Below are positions 42,365 through 49,437 of a stretch of DNA of 64,000 bases, piece after piece. Location of the stretch: positions 157,979 through 221,978 of the forward strand of contig NZ_RIAV01000004.1 of assembly GCF_003852715.1 (NCBI RefSeq). The letters are read 5' to 3'. Under the pieces are notes generated by a model. That model searched no databases, was not told the DNA's origin, and saw nothing but the letters and a program-made list of their open reading frames with translations. The position numbers were made by a program, and so were the translations under genes. Position 1 is the first letter of the stretch. The number at the start of each line of letters is the position of its first letter. This stretch comes from Ectobacillus antri (GTDB taxonomy: Bacteria; Bacillota; Bacilli; Bacillales; Bacillaceae_G).

Positions 42365-43408
42365 TTGATACAAATTAATGAGCAACGCATTGTACAATAC
42401 ATAAGAGATCTTGTAGAAATTCCTAGTCCTTCAGGTTATACAGAGGAAGTTATTGCATATGTTGCGGCCTTTATGCATAAACATAATGTTCCGTTTCAAA
42501 TTACCAAAAAAGGCGCATTACTGGCAACGCTCTCTGGTCAAGACAAGACACGCCATCGCCTGCTTACAGCACATGTTGATACTCTTGGTGCCATGGTGAA
42601 AGAGATTAAAAGTGATGGCCGACTTAAGCTAACGATGATAGGGGGATTTCGTTGGAACTCTGTAGAAGGGGAATATTGTACGATTCACACTGCAAATGGT
42701 ACAACATACACAGGTACAATTCTGGTACATCAAACTTCTGTTCACGTGTATAAAAATGCAGGTGATGTAAAACGTGATGAAGATCATATTGAGGTTCGAT
42801 TAGATGCAGTGGTAAAGTCTAAAGCAGAAACAGAGCAACTAGGAATCAATGTGGGTGATTTCGTATCATTTGATCCACGGTTTCAAATTGCAGGGGACTT
42901 TATTAAATCGAGGCATTTAGATGATAAAGCGAGTGTCGGAATTTTACTTCACCTAATAGAAATGATTCAAGAAGGAGATTTACAGTTACCCTACACAATA
43001 CATATTTTAATATCAAATAATGAAGAAATTGGTTATGGTGGTAACTCTAACATTCCATTTGAGACAGTCGAGTATATAGCTGTTGATATGGGAGCGATTG
43101 GGGATGGACAAGCAACAGATGAGTATACAGTTTCTATTTGTGCTAAGGATTCGAGCGGACCATATCACTATAAACTGCGTCAGCATTTGACCAACTTGGC
43201 AATTACCAATGGCATTGGATATAAAGTAGATATTTATCCGTTTTATGGTTCGGATGCTTCAGCTGCAATTCGCGCAGGTTACGATATTAGACACGGATTG
43301 ATTGGTCCAGGCATTGATGCTTCACATGCCTTTGAACGTACGCATGTTTCTGCTCTGCGTCATACAACACATCTATTGTGGCGCTATGTATATTCTCCTA
43401 TGCTTTGA
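42365..43408 (+). CDS. M42-family metallopeptidase
   Basis: This 347-aa dinuclear metal aminopeptidase of the M42 family (glutamyl aminopeptidase/FrvX/YsdC type) has metal-binding TAHVDTLGAMV, HLDDKASVG, catalytic SNNEEIGYGGNSN, VDMGAIGDG and a late His (GIDASHAFERTH). Such enzymes trim peptides in the cytoplasm. The start is TTG 42365, 6 bases after AAAGGAGG; no ATG is suitably placed. It is divergent from glnS. Confidence 0.9.
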   Translation: MIQINEQRIVQYIRDLVEIPSPSGYTEEVIAYVAAFMHKHNVPFQITKKGALLATLSGQDKTRHRLLTAHVDTLGAMVKEIKSDGRLKLTMIGGFRWNSVEGEYCTIHTANGTTYTGTILVHQTSVHVYKNAGDVKRDEDHIEVRLDAVVKSKAETEQLGINVGDFVSFDPRFQIAGDFIKSRHLDDKASVGILLHLIEMIQEGDLQLPYTIHILISNNEEIGYGGNSNIPFETVEYIAVDMGAIGDGQATDEYTVSICAKDSSGPYHYKLRQHLTNLAITNGIGYKVDIYPFYGSDASAAIRAGYDIRHGLIGPGIDASHAFERTHVSALRHTTHLLWRYVYSPML

Positions 43409-43440
43409 AAAACGCTTCTTTTTACGGAAGTGTTTTTTTC
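43407..43440 (+). terminator. Terminator of the M42 peptidase gene
   Basis: AAAACGCTTC and GGAAGTGTTTT (G-U allowed) flank TTTTTAC and end in a T run. Confidence 0.75.
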
Positions 43441-43619
43441 TGCAAGAAAACAGGAAAACTTTGCAAATGTACGACGTATCCTATTGAAGAGAGCATAAAA
43501 TGAAGGTGTGCTGGTGCTTTGTGCAGGCGATATGATTCATGGCACATCTTCGCGTATATAAATAATAATGAAAGCGTTTTATATCTAGCGATAGAAACTA
43601 GCGTGAGGAGAGTACAACA

Positions 43620-44525
43620 GTGATAAATGAAGAAGAACGGTCGTCCCGCTTAAGTCGGAATTTTATGGAGAGGATTTACAGGGGGCGAAAGTATAGGTTA
43701 TATATTCCTGAGAACTGTACGTATCCCTCTCCGCTTATCGTTATGTTACATGGTTGTACACAGGATTCTGTACAATTTGCCGCATCTACAAACATGAATG
43801 AATTAGCTGAAAAAGAAAAGTTTTTTGTTATGTATCCAGAACAAACATCAGGAGCAAATCCAAATAAATGCTGGAATTGGTTTGACACTGCTCATCAAAC
43901 AAGAGAAAAAGGAGAACCAGCTCTTATTGCCGGAATGGTGGAAGATGTAAAGCGAGATTATGATATTGCTCATAATAAAGTATTTGTAGCTGGATTATCT
44001 GCCGGCGGAGCGATGAGCGCTATTTTAGGAGTAGTGTATGCTGATGTATTTACAGCCATCGCTGTATGTGCCGGACTTGAATACAAAGCAGCGCCTAGTA
44101 TTTTACATGCATACGGGGCTATGAGACGAGGGGGCCCTCTACCAGCTCAGCAAGGAGACCTTGCGTATGCGGCAATGGGGATAAAAAAAGTAATTCCGGC
44201 TATTGTCTTTCATGGTATGGCAGATCGAACTGTCTATCCATGTAATGGCCATCAAGTTGCCATGCAGTGGGTGCGTACTAACTGCAATAACTCTAAACAT
44301 CGCATCCTGCCCCCAGAAACAACTATCTATCCAGTAGAAGATGGATATCCTTACACGCATACCGTATATCGTGATAGTACGGGGCGAAGTATAGTAGAGC
44401 AATATATGATTGAAAACATGGGGCATGTATGGCCTGGAGGAAATAAAATTGAGTCTTTTACTGACGAAAAAGGACCTGATGCTACGCAAATCATTTGGGA
44501 GTTTTTTAAAAAAGCATTCTTATGA
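43620..44525 (+). CDS. PHB-depolymerase-family esterase
   Basis: This 301-aa alpha/beta-hydrolase of the esterase-PHB (LpqC/feruloyl esterase) family has an oxyanion HGCTQDS, nucleophile GLSAGGAMS, an acid in HGMADRTVYP and His in MGHVWPGG. It has no signal peptide, so it is probably intracellular, acting on short polyhydroxyalkanoates or other esters. The start is GTG 43620, after GTGAGGAGAGTACAACA. A perfect-looking catalytic triad suggests activity. Monocistronic. Confidence 0.85.
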   Translation: MINEEERSSRLSRNFMERIYRGRKYRLYIPENCTYPSPLIVMLHGCTQDSVQFAASTNMNELAEKEKFFVMYPEQTSGANPNKCWNWFDTAHQTREKGEPALIAGMVEDVKRDYDIAHNKVFVAGLSAGGAMSAILGVVYADVFTAIAVCAGLEYKAAPSILHAYGAMRRGGPLPAQQGDLAYAAMGIKKVIPAIVFHGMADRTVYPCNGHQVAMQWVRTNCNNSKHRILPPETTIYPVEDGYPYTHTVYRDSTGRSIVEQYMIENMGHVWPGGNKIESFTDEKGPDATQIIWEFFKKAFL

Positions 44526-44626
44526 TATGCAATTTGTTAATATAACTGATATGGTGAAATGTATTAAGGTACGTTAATCTAGTTTGCAGTTTAGAACAAA
44601 GTGTAATTATTTTTTTAAAAAAACTA

Positions 44627-44655
44627 TTGACACATAGTAGAAGTCATGATAGTTT
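44627..44655 (+). promoter_or_regulatory. Promoter of the histidine attenuator leader
   Basis: TTGACA (44627-44632), a perfect -35, is followed after 17 bases by TAGTTT (44650-44655). The leader peptide starts about 40 bases further on. Confidence 0.6.
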
Positions 44656-44696
44656 TAGTACAATCAATATAAACGGAAAATGGAAAGGTGATTATC

Positions 44697-44747
44697 ATGA
44701 CGCAGCAACTTAATGTATGTATGACAATTAAACATCATCATTTGTAA
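44697..44747 (+). CDS. Histidine-rich leader peptide (16 aa)
   Basis: ATG 44697 opens MTQQLNVCMTIKHHHL and stops at TAA 44745-44747. GGAAAGGTG lies 6 bases before the ATG, a good ribosome-binding site. Three successive His codons (CAT, 44733-44741) stand just before the stop. The peptide's own coding sequence pairs with the bases after the stop. This is the classic layout of an amino-acid attenuator, predicted to sense charged tRNA-His. The next gene is a YuiF-type transporter. Confidence 0.72.
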   Translation: MTQQLNVCMTIKHHHL

Positions 44748-44845
44748 GCTCTGCGTCTCACTTTTTTGTGGGGAAGCAGGGCTATTCCTGTTTGCCCACA
44801 ATGCTAAGCCATGTGGGTATTTATATACTCACGTGGCTTTTTTTT
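44699..44845 (+). promoter_or_regulatory. Predicted ribosome-mediated histidine attenuator
   Basis: Segments alternate: A 44699-44705 pairs with B 44751-44757 (GACGCAG/CTGCGTC). B 44747-44754 can instead pair with C 44776-44783 (AGCTCTGC/GCAGGGCT, one G-U). C 44767-44780 pairs with D 44787-44800 (13 of 14). D 44794-44800 pairs with E 44812-44818 (GCCCACA/TGTGGGT). E 44808-44820 pairs with F 44825-44837 (13 bp) followed by eight T: the terminator. A ribosome stalled at the first His codon would leave B free for C, freeing D for E and blocking the terminator. Confidence 0.7.
44808..44845 (+). terminator. Attenuator terminator
   Basis: GCCATGTGGGTAT and ATACTCACGTGGC (13 bp, two G-U) flank TTAT and are followed by TTTTTTTT. 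Confidence 0.9.
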
Positions 44846-44885
44846 GTGGTTCATTTCCAGCGGAAACTCCTCAAGGTTTCATAAT

Positions 44886-45074
44886 CTATATAAGTCTACA
44901 TGGTTTTTTCGACATATAAATAGAAAGAAAATCACAGCGCCAGAACGCCTCGCTACGTGTATATGTTCTTACTTGACACGCGTATCTCTTAGGCACTGAC
45001 CGCAACCATACATTGCCCGTTCTTCTTTCCCACCCCAAAAAAGAATGTCGGTTTTTCTAGTTGTACTTATATAG
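44886..45074 (+). repeat. Repeat family C, copy 2 (about 189 bp)
   Basis: CTATATAAGTCTACATGG...CTAGTTGTACTTATATAG. It is closely similar to 6839-7026 and lies between the attenuator and the transporter gene. Confidence 0.75.
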
Positions 45075-45142
45075 TTCATAAAAATCTGAACACGCTGGGG
45101 TTTAATGGGCCACTTGCATTTTTCTTATTTCGTTTATCAAAC

Positions 45143-45257
45143 AGCTATGTTAAAGCTTGAGGTTAATAATCAGCACTTGTTGATTAGAGTGAGGAGGGAG
45201 ACTCCTGTGAGATCATGAATCCCTCGTAACGGAAATTAATAACGAGTTTTAACAGAG
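45143..45257. repeat. Repeat family B, copy 2
   Basis: AGCTATGTTAAAGCTT...GCACTTGTTGATTAGAG...CGGAAATTAATAAC...GTTTTAACAGAGT has terminal inverted repeats (TGTTAAAG-like) and a core recalling the widespread Bacillus GGAGACTCCTG palindrome. It ends 24 bases before the next start codon. Confidence 0.7.
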
Positions 45258-45280
45258 TCATTAAAAAAGGAGGATTTACA

Positions 45281-46597
45281 TTGAATGCAGTTTTAATTGC
45301 GGTAATAATTATGTTGGTTTTGAGTTTGTTACGAGTGCATATTGTATTGGCACTTGTCATTGGTGCGTTTGCCGGCGGTATCGTTGGTGGACTTGGTATC
45401 CAGGATACAATTTCTGTATTTACCGAAGGGCTTGGTTCTAACGCGAGTATTGCGCTAAGTTACGCGTTACTTGGTGCGTTTGCAGTGACGCTCTCTAAAA
45501 CAGGGTTACCAGATGCACTTATTGATGCGGCCATTCGCTTAGTCGGAAAAGAGGGAGACTCAAAGCGTAAAACATACTCAAAAGTATTAATTTTACTTAT
45601 TATATTAATAATGTCATGCTTCTCGCAAAATATTATCCCGGTGCACATTGCATTTATTCCAATTTTAATTCCACCTTTCTTGAAAGTATTAAATGAATTA
45701 GAAGTGGATAGACGTCTGGTAGCTAGTATTATTACTTTTGGACTCATTACACCGTATATGTGGATTCCTGCAGGATTCGGTACAATTTTTCACCAAATTA
45801 TGCAAACTAATATGAAAGAAAGCGGTATGAATATTGATGTGGATATGATTCCAAAAGCAATGACAATTCCATCACTAGGTATGATTGTTGGATTGTTGAT
45901 TGCAGTATTTATTACGTATCGTAAACCAAGACAATATGAAACTATTAACATTGCAACTAAGCAAAAACGAGTGTCATATACAAAGAAAAGTATTCTCATT
46001 GCAATGATCTCTGTTGTAGTAACATTAGTTGTACAATTGCAGACTGACTCTATGATTTTTGGTGCATTGGCAGGTACTACTATTTTAGTTGTTGCAGGTG
46101 TACTGAAAGTAAAAGAGTCTGAGCAAGTGTTAACAGATGGTATGCGTATGATGTCGTTTATTGGATTTGTTATGATTTCGGCTGCTGGCTTTAGCGAAGT
46201 TCTGCGTAAAACAGGAGATGTAGAATCTCTTGTGAAAACGAGTGTAGAACTGATTGGGGATAATAAATTGTTAGCTGCATTTCTTATGCTTTCAATAGGT
46301 TTACTTATTACAATGGGCATCGGCTCTTCGTTCTCAACCGTCCCAATTTTAACAACAATCTTTGTGCCCTTGTGTATGCAACTCGGTTTTAGTGAGATGG
46401 CTACCATCGCAATTATTGGTACGGCAGGGGCGTTAGGTGATGCTGGTTCACCAGCTTCAGACAGCACGCTTGGGCCAACATCCGGGTTAAATGAGGATGG
46501 ACAGCACAATCACATTTGGGATACTTGTGTACCAACCTTTCTACATTATAACATTCCAGTTTTAATTTTTGGTGTTATCGCAGCAATGGTGTTATAA
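45281..46597 (+). CDS. YuiF-type amino-acid transporter, probably histidine
   Basis: This 438-aa membrane protein has about eleven hydrophobic segments, of the NhaC/YuiF-like antiporter fold. Signatures include LGAFAVTLSKTGLPDALIDAAI and GALGDAGSPASDSTLGPTSG. YuiF proteins have been predicted by comparative genomics to import an amino acid, in some genomes under histidine T-box control, though I cite this from memory. The upstream leader with three His codons independently points to histidine. The start is TTG 45281, 7 bases after AAAGGAGG. Two repeats separate it from its probable promoter and attenuator. Confidence 0.82.
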   Translation: MNAVLIAVIIMLVLSLLRVHIVLALVIGAFAGGIVGGLGIQDTISVFTEGLGSNASIALSYALLGAFAVTLSKTGLPDALIDAAIRLVGKEGDSKRKTYSKVLILLIILIMSCFSQNIIPVHIAFIPILIPPFLKVLNELEVDRRLVASIITFGLITPYMWIPAGFGTIFHQIMQTNMKESGMNIDVDMIPKAMTIPSLGMIVGLLIAVFITYRKPRQYETINIATKQKRVSYTKKSILIAMISVVVTLVVQLQTDSMIFGALAGTTILVVAGVLKVKESEQVLTDGMRMMSFIGFVMISAAGFSEVLRKTGDVESLVKTSVELIGDNKLLAAFLMLSIGLLITMGIGSSFSTVPILTTIFVPLCMQLGFSEMATIAIIGTAGALGDAGSPASDSTLGPTSGLNEDGQHNHIWDTCVPTFLHYNIPVLIFGVIAAMVL

Positions 46598-46603
46598 AAA
46601 GTA

Positions 46604-46629
46604 AGTCCGTCCGAATGGGCGGATTTTTT
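46604..46629 (+). terminator. Terminator of the YuiF-type gene
   Basis: TCCGTCC and GGGCGGA pair (one G-U) around GAAT and are followed by TTTTTTA. Confidence 0.82.
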
Positions 46630-46729
46630 ATATGGGCGCTATCATGATACAGATAATCTTCTAGATTTTTACATCAATGAGAGTTTTAAAACGTAAATCA
46701 TTCTTGTCTGGAAACTATCTATATGTTTT

Positions 46730-47053
46730 TTATGGAGATTGCTGAATGCCAAACCTGGCATTCAGCTGTCCACGTATCATGTCATCTCGTATTTTGCGTT
46801 CATCACGCTTTTTCTCTTTTTTCAGCATTTCCTGCCGTATTTCAAATGTCTGTACACCTTCTTCTATCTTCTCAATAATCTCCATTAATTGCTCAATATC
46901 GTGAAAGGAATATTTACGCGTTCCTCGTTGTGAGCGTTCTGGAAAAATAAGCTTTCTTTCTTCATAATATCGAATTTGTCGTTCTGTCAAACCTGTAATT
47001 TCACTAACTGTGCCGATAGTAATGACCTTTTTATGTTTATAGGATTCAGACAT
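46730..47053 (-). CDS. tnrA: Nitrogen regulator TnrA
   Basis: TnrA is the MerR-family regulator that activates or represses nitrogen genes when glutamine is short, and is captured by feedback-inhibited glutamine synthetase. The 107-aa protein has the MerR helix-turn-helix (TIGTVSEITGLTERQIRYYEERKL), RGTRKYSFHDIEQLM, and the C-terminal glutamine-synthetase-binding tail (RGQLNARFG). GlnR has a longer tail, so TnrA fits better, and no glnA is adjacent. ATG 47053 follows AAGGAG at 9 bases; GTG 47056 is possible. Two TnrA boxes lie upstream, suggesting autoregulation. Confidence 0.9.
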   Translation of the reverse strand: MSESYKHKKVITIGTVSEITGLTERQIRYYEERKLIFPERSQRGTRKYSFHDIEQLMEIIEKIEEGVQTFEIRQEMLKKEKKRDERKIRDDMIRGQLNARFGIQQSP

Positions 47054-47121
47054 CACGTCACTCTCCTTGTGGATGCATTATTTTTTACTATACGCTAATT
47101 GTTCTAATATTGCGATTGTTT

Positions 47122-47138
47122 TGTAAGGTTTTCTTACA
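47122..47138. promoter_or_regulatory. TnrA/GlnR box 1
   Basis: TGTAAGGTTTTCTTACA is a full match to TGTNA-N7-TNACA and matches 16 of 17 positions of the longer TnrA consensus. It lies between tnrA and the divergent small genes. Confidence 0.8.
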
Positions 47139-47152
47139 TCAATTAAAAAGTG

Positions 47153-47169
47153 TGTGAGATAATCTAACG
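47153..47169. promoter_or_regulatory. TnrA/GlnR box 2
   Basis: TGTGAGATAATCTAACG matches TGTNANAWWWTMTNACA except the last base. Its start is 31 bases (three helical turns) from box 1. Confidence 0.72.
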
Positions 47170-47246
47170 TAAATGAAGAGAATATAGCGACTGTCACATA
47201 CAATAGAAGCATCATATAAAATAAATTAAAGAAAGAAGGGTACAAC

Positions 47247-47381
47247 ATGAGTAGGGAATCCATTGTGTTGGCGGAAAAAATTGTGCAGTTAGATTTATTA
47301 CGCGATCAGTTACTAGAACAGCTTATGGAGATGGCGGGAAATGAGGCGTTTGAACTACTTAGAAGTATTCAAAATCGCTAA
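47247..47381 (+). CDS. Small helical protein of unknown function (44 aa)
   Basis: ATG 47247 follows GAAGGGTACAAC and opens a 44-codon frame rich in Leu and Glu that would form one amphipathic helix (LAEKIVQLDLLRDQLLEQLM). It is followed after 12 bases by the FbpA-like gene and preceded by two TnrA boxes, so the pair is probably one nitrogen-controlled operon. I do not recognise the family; it is somewhat like short Bacillus Spo0E/Fbp-type peptides in size only. Confidence 0.55.
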   Translation: MSRESIVLAEKIVQLDLLRDQLLEQLMEMAGNEAFELLRSIQNR

Positions 47382-47393
47382 GGGGGATAGAAA

Positions 47394-47555
47394 ATGAATA
47401 TACTGCGTAAGCTCATTGAAAATCAGAAGCGTTTTTACATTGAGAAGTTATTGGAGGCAGGTGTTTATAAAAATTTAGACGATCATTTGTATGAGAAGAC
47501 ATTAAGTGAATTGGCACAAGTGTATGAGTCGTATCAAAGTACAAAAAGAAAGTGA
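47394..47555 (+). CDS. FbpA-family small basic protein (53 aa)
   Basis: This 53-codon frame after AGGGGGATAGAAA encodes LRKLIENQKRFYIEKLLEAG, then VYKNLDDHLYEKTLSELAQV. That is the pattern of the Fur-regulated basic protein FbpA family, small proteins that in B. subtilis help the FsrA RNA in the iron-sparing response. No Fur box was found upstream; the visible control sites are TnrA boxes. Co-operonic with the 44-aa gene. A bidirectional terminator follows. Confidence 0.65.
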   Translation: MNILRKLIENQKRFYIEKLLEAGVYKNLDDHLYEKTLSELAQVYESYQSTKRK

Positions 47556-47625
47556 AAGTGAACTTTTCTCAAAAAGTTACTTTATATATAATTTTTTTAA
47601 TGGGAGAGCAGTTCGTAGTAATGTT

Positions 47626-47660
47626 AAAGAAGGTGACTCAAAATTCACCTTCTTTATTTT
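47626..47660. terminator. Bidirectional terminator
   Basis: AAAGAAGGTGA and TCACCTTCTTT pair perfectly around CTCAAAAT. It lies between the FbpA-like gene and the convergent SplA-like gene. Confidence 0.8.
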
Positions 47661-47672
47661 GGAGAAATTTAT

Positions 47673-47936
47673 TTATTTGTACGTATCATATTGTCGCTCA
47701 TTCAGCATCTGATCATATGCTTGCTGCGCGGCCTGCTCTGATGTAAACAAAGCATCGTCATCTTCAATTACATGAAAGGTATCATATAAAAATAGGGCGA
47801 CATCATTAGGGTCTTTTGGGTGCTGTACAATCTCCGCTGCACGTATATTTGCAACTGTTGGTGTGTGGGGATTGTTGTAAATGACAAAGACTTCATCACC
47901 TGGTTTCATATCTTTCTTTCCAATTAAATCATCCAT
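47673..47936 (-). CDS. splA: SplA-like regulator
   Basis: This 87-aa protein resembles SplA, the small negative regulator of the spore photoproduct lyase gene in B. subtilis. The recognisable core is GDEVFVIYNNPHTPTVANI and DVALFLYDTFHVIEDDDALF. I chose ATG 47936 because AAAGGAGG lies 7 bases before it; the frame continues 8 codons up. In B. subtilis splA precedes splB in one operon, but here the next gene downstream is a glutamine transporter on the same strand, starting 58 bases before this gene's upstream end. The splB gene is not in the window, so the target is uncertain. Confidence 0.65.
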   Translation of the reverse strand: MDDLIGKKDMKPGDEVFVIYNNPHTPTVANIRAAEIVQHPKDPNDVALFLYDTFHVIEDDDALFTSEQAAQQAYDQMLNERQYDTYK

Positions 47937-48006
47937 TTGGCTACCTCCTTTCCTGCTCATATGTAGTGTGTAGTGAATTAGAAAGGATTATGTAACGAGT
48001 GTATGA

Positions 48007-48711
48007 TTAAGCTTGTAAGTTTTGTGGTGTATATACAGATGTTTTGCTCTTAGCTTTTTTATCTGTTTGAGCTGTTTCGAGTTGCTTAGCAAGGAGCGAT
48101 AATGTGAAGTTTACTAAGAAGTACAGAAGTGCAATCAACAAGAAAGTCGGAATGGTGTAATTGATGCTTTGGCCATTAATGATTTGGGCGTTATGCATTA
48201 GTTCGGGCAGTGCAATAATAACAGCCAGTGAGGTATCTTTTAAAAGAGAAATAAACTGACTGACAATGGGTGGAACCATTCGTCGTAACGCTTGTGGTAA
48301 CACAATATACTGCAGTGTTTGCATATAAGTAAGGCCAGAAGAACGGGCAGCTTCAATTTGCCCTTTTTCAATAGAGAGAAGTCCGCTCCGGACAATTTCA
48401 GAAAGCATCGCTGCTTCAAAAATAGTTAATGCAGCAATGGCAGCCGTTTTGATTTCTAATTTAATACCTATTTCCGGTAAAGCGAAGTAGGTGAAGAAGA
48501 TAATAAGAAGCAAAGGCAAGTTTCGAATGGTTTCTACAACTAACATCAAAACTTGTGAAAGTACAGGGATTTTTGCATAGCGCAAAATACCGATAGCACC
48601 GCCGATTAAGAAGCTCAAAATAATGGAAATAATCGCAACTTCCAAAGTGACAAGAAATCCTTTTAATAAAAATATGAGATGATCTGCTGTATATGCTCCT
48701 ATAAAATCCAA
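48007..48711 (-). CDS. glnP: Glutamine ABC transporter permease (GlnP type)
   Basis: This 234-aa polar amino-acid permease has five membrane helices and the HisMQ-family coupling motif EAARSSGLTYMQTLQYIVLPQALRRMVPP near residues 121-149, which docks on the ATPase. Together with the preceding permease it forms the heterodimeric channel. GGAGGGATCAT precedes the ATG. It is the last gene of a glnQ-glnH-glnM-glnP operon read leftward. Its N-terminal LIFLLKGFLVTLEVA is typical. Confidence 0.9.
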   Translation of the reverse strand: MDFIGAYTADHLIFLLKGFLVTLEVAIISIILSFLIGGAIGILRYAKIPVLSQVLMLVVETIRNLPLLLIIFFTYFALPEIGIKLEIKTAAIAALTIFEAAMLSEIVRSGLLSIEKGQIEAARSSGLTYMQTLQYIVLPQALRRMVPPIVSQFISLLKDTSLAVIIALPELMHNAQIINGQSINYTIPTFLLIALLYFLVNFTLSLLAKQLETAQTDKKAKSKTSVYTPQNLQA

Positions 48712-48722
48712 TATGATCCCTC

Positions 48723-49376
48723 CTAGTAGCTTTTGGCAAGTCGCTTTTCTAAGTATGCCACACTAATGCTAAGTGGCACAGTTAACGATAAATAAAATAC
48801 TGCTACAAAAATATACACATCAAATGTAAGAAATGTTTTAGATGCTACTAAATCCCCAAAGTACATTAAATCTAGTCCGGCAACTACGCCTAAAATGGAG
48901 GAGTTTTTTACTAAATTAATAAACTGATTTCCAAGAGGAGGGATGACAATTTTAATTGCTTGTGGCAATATCACATAATACATGGCTTGTATATAGGTAA
49001 GACCAGAAGAGCGAGCAGCCTCTAATTGTCCTTTTGGAACAGACTGTATACCAGCGCGAATAGCTTCTGCGATAAAGGCGGCTGTATAAACGCCCAAACC
49101 AATTGTGCCTGCAAGAAAGCCGTCCATACGAACGCCGAATGTTGGCAAGCCGAAATAGAAAATGAATACAATGAGAACGAGAGGGATGTTACGTATGAAT
49201 TCTACATATATAGCACCGAACCAATTTAAAATGCGAAAAGAAGAGATTCGTAATACAGCAATGATTGTGCCAAGCAGAAAGCTACCAATCAAAGCCGTGA
49301 TACTACAAATTACAGTGTTTTTAAAGCCTTCTGCATACATATCAATGTTTTGTGAGAGTACAGAAAAATTTAGCAA
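48723..49376 (-). CDS. glnM: Glutamine ABC transporter permease (GlnM type)
   Basis: This 217-aa permease of the His/Glu/Gln/Arg family has EAARSSGLTYIQAMYYVILPQAIKIVIPP as coupling motif and five membrane helices. It pairs with GlnP. AAGGAGCATATGA precedes the ATG. A perfect 15-bp hairpin stands between it and glnH and may lower permease expression relative to the binding protein. Confidence 0.9.
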   Translation of the reverse strand: MLNFSVLSQNIDMYAEGFKNTVICSITALIGSFLLGTIIAVLRISSFRILNWFGAIYVEFIRNIPLVLIVFIFYFGLPTFGVRMDGFLAGTIGLGVYTAAFIAEAIRAGIQSVPKGQLEAARSSGLTYIQAMYYVILPQAIKIVIPPLGNQFINLVKNSSILGVVAGLDLMYFGDLVASKTFLTFDVYIFVAVFYLSLTVPLSISVAYLEKRLAKSY

Positions 49377-49399
49377 CTCATATGCTCCTTTCTTGTGAA

Positions 49400-49432
49400 A
49401 ATGAACAGGATGAGTATCTCATCCTGTTCATT
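49400..49432. terminator. Intercistronic hairpin glnH-glnM
   Basis: AATGAACAGGATGAG and CTCATCCTGTTCATT (15 bp, perfect) surround a 3-base loop. On the transcribed minus strand only TTTTC follows, so partial termination or 3' protection of the glnQH mRNA is more likely than full termination. Confidence 0.65.
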
Positions 49433-49437
49433 TTTTA

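Noticed and set aside
44811..44999. 62-codon frame across the attenuator terminator and family C repeat
   Set aside because: It starts inside the terminator stem and continues in a non-coding repeat.
44526..45280. T-box riboswitch before the YuiF-type gene
   Set aside because: No AGGGTGGNACCGCG box or specifier-loop structure is seen; the leader peptide with alternating stems explains the region better.
45790..46509. 239-codon reverse frame inside the YuiF-type gene
   Set aside because: It is an antisense shadow of a membrane protein gene; composition and absence of a start signal argue against it.
47170..47246. Fur box before the FbpA-family gene
   Set aside because: No GATAATGATAATCATTATC-like sequence is present; only TnrA-type boxes fit.
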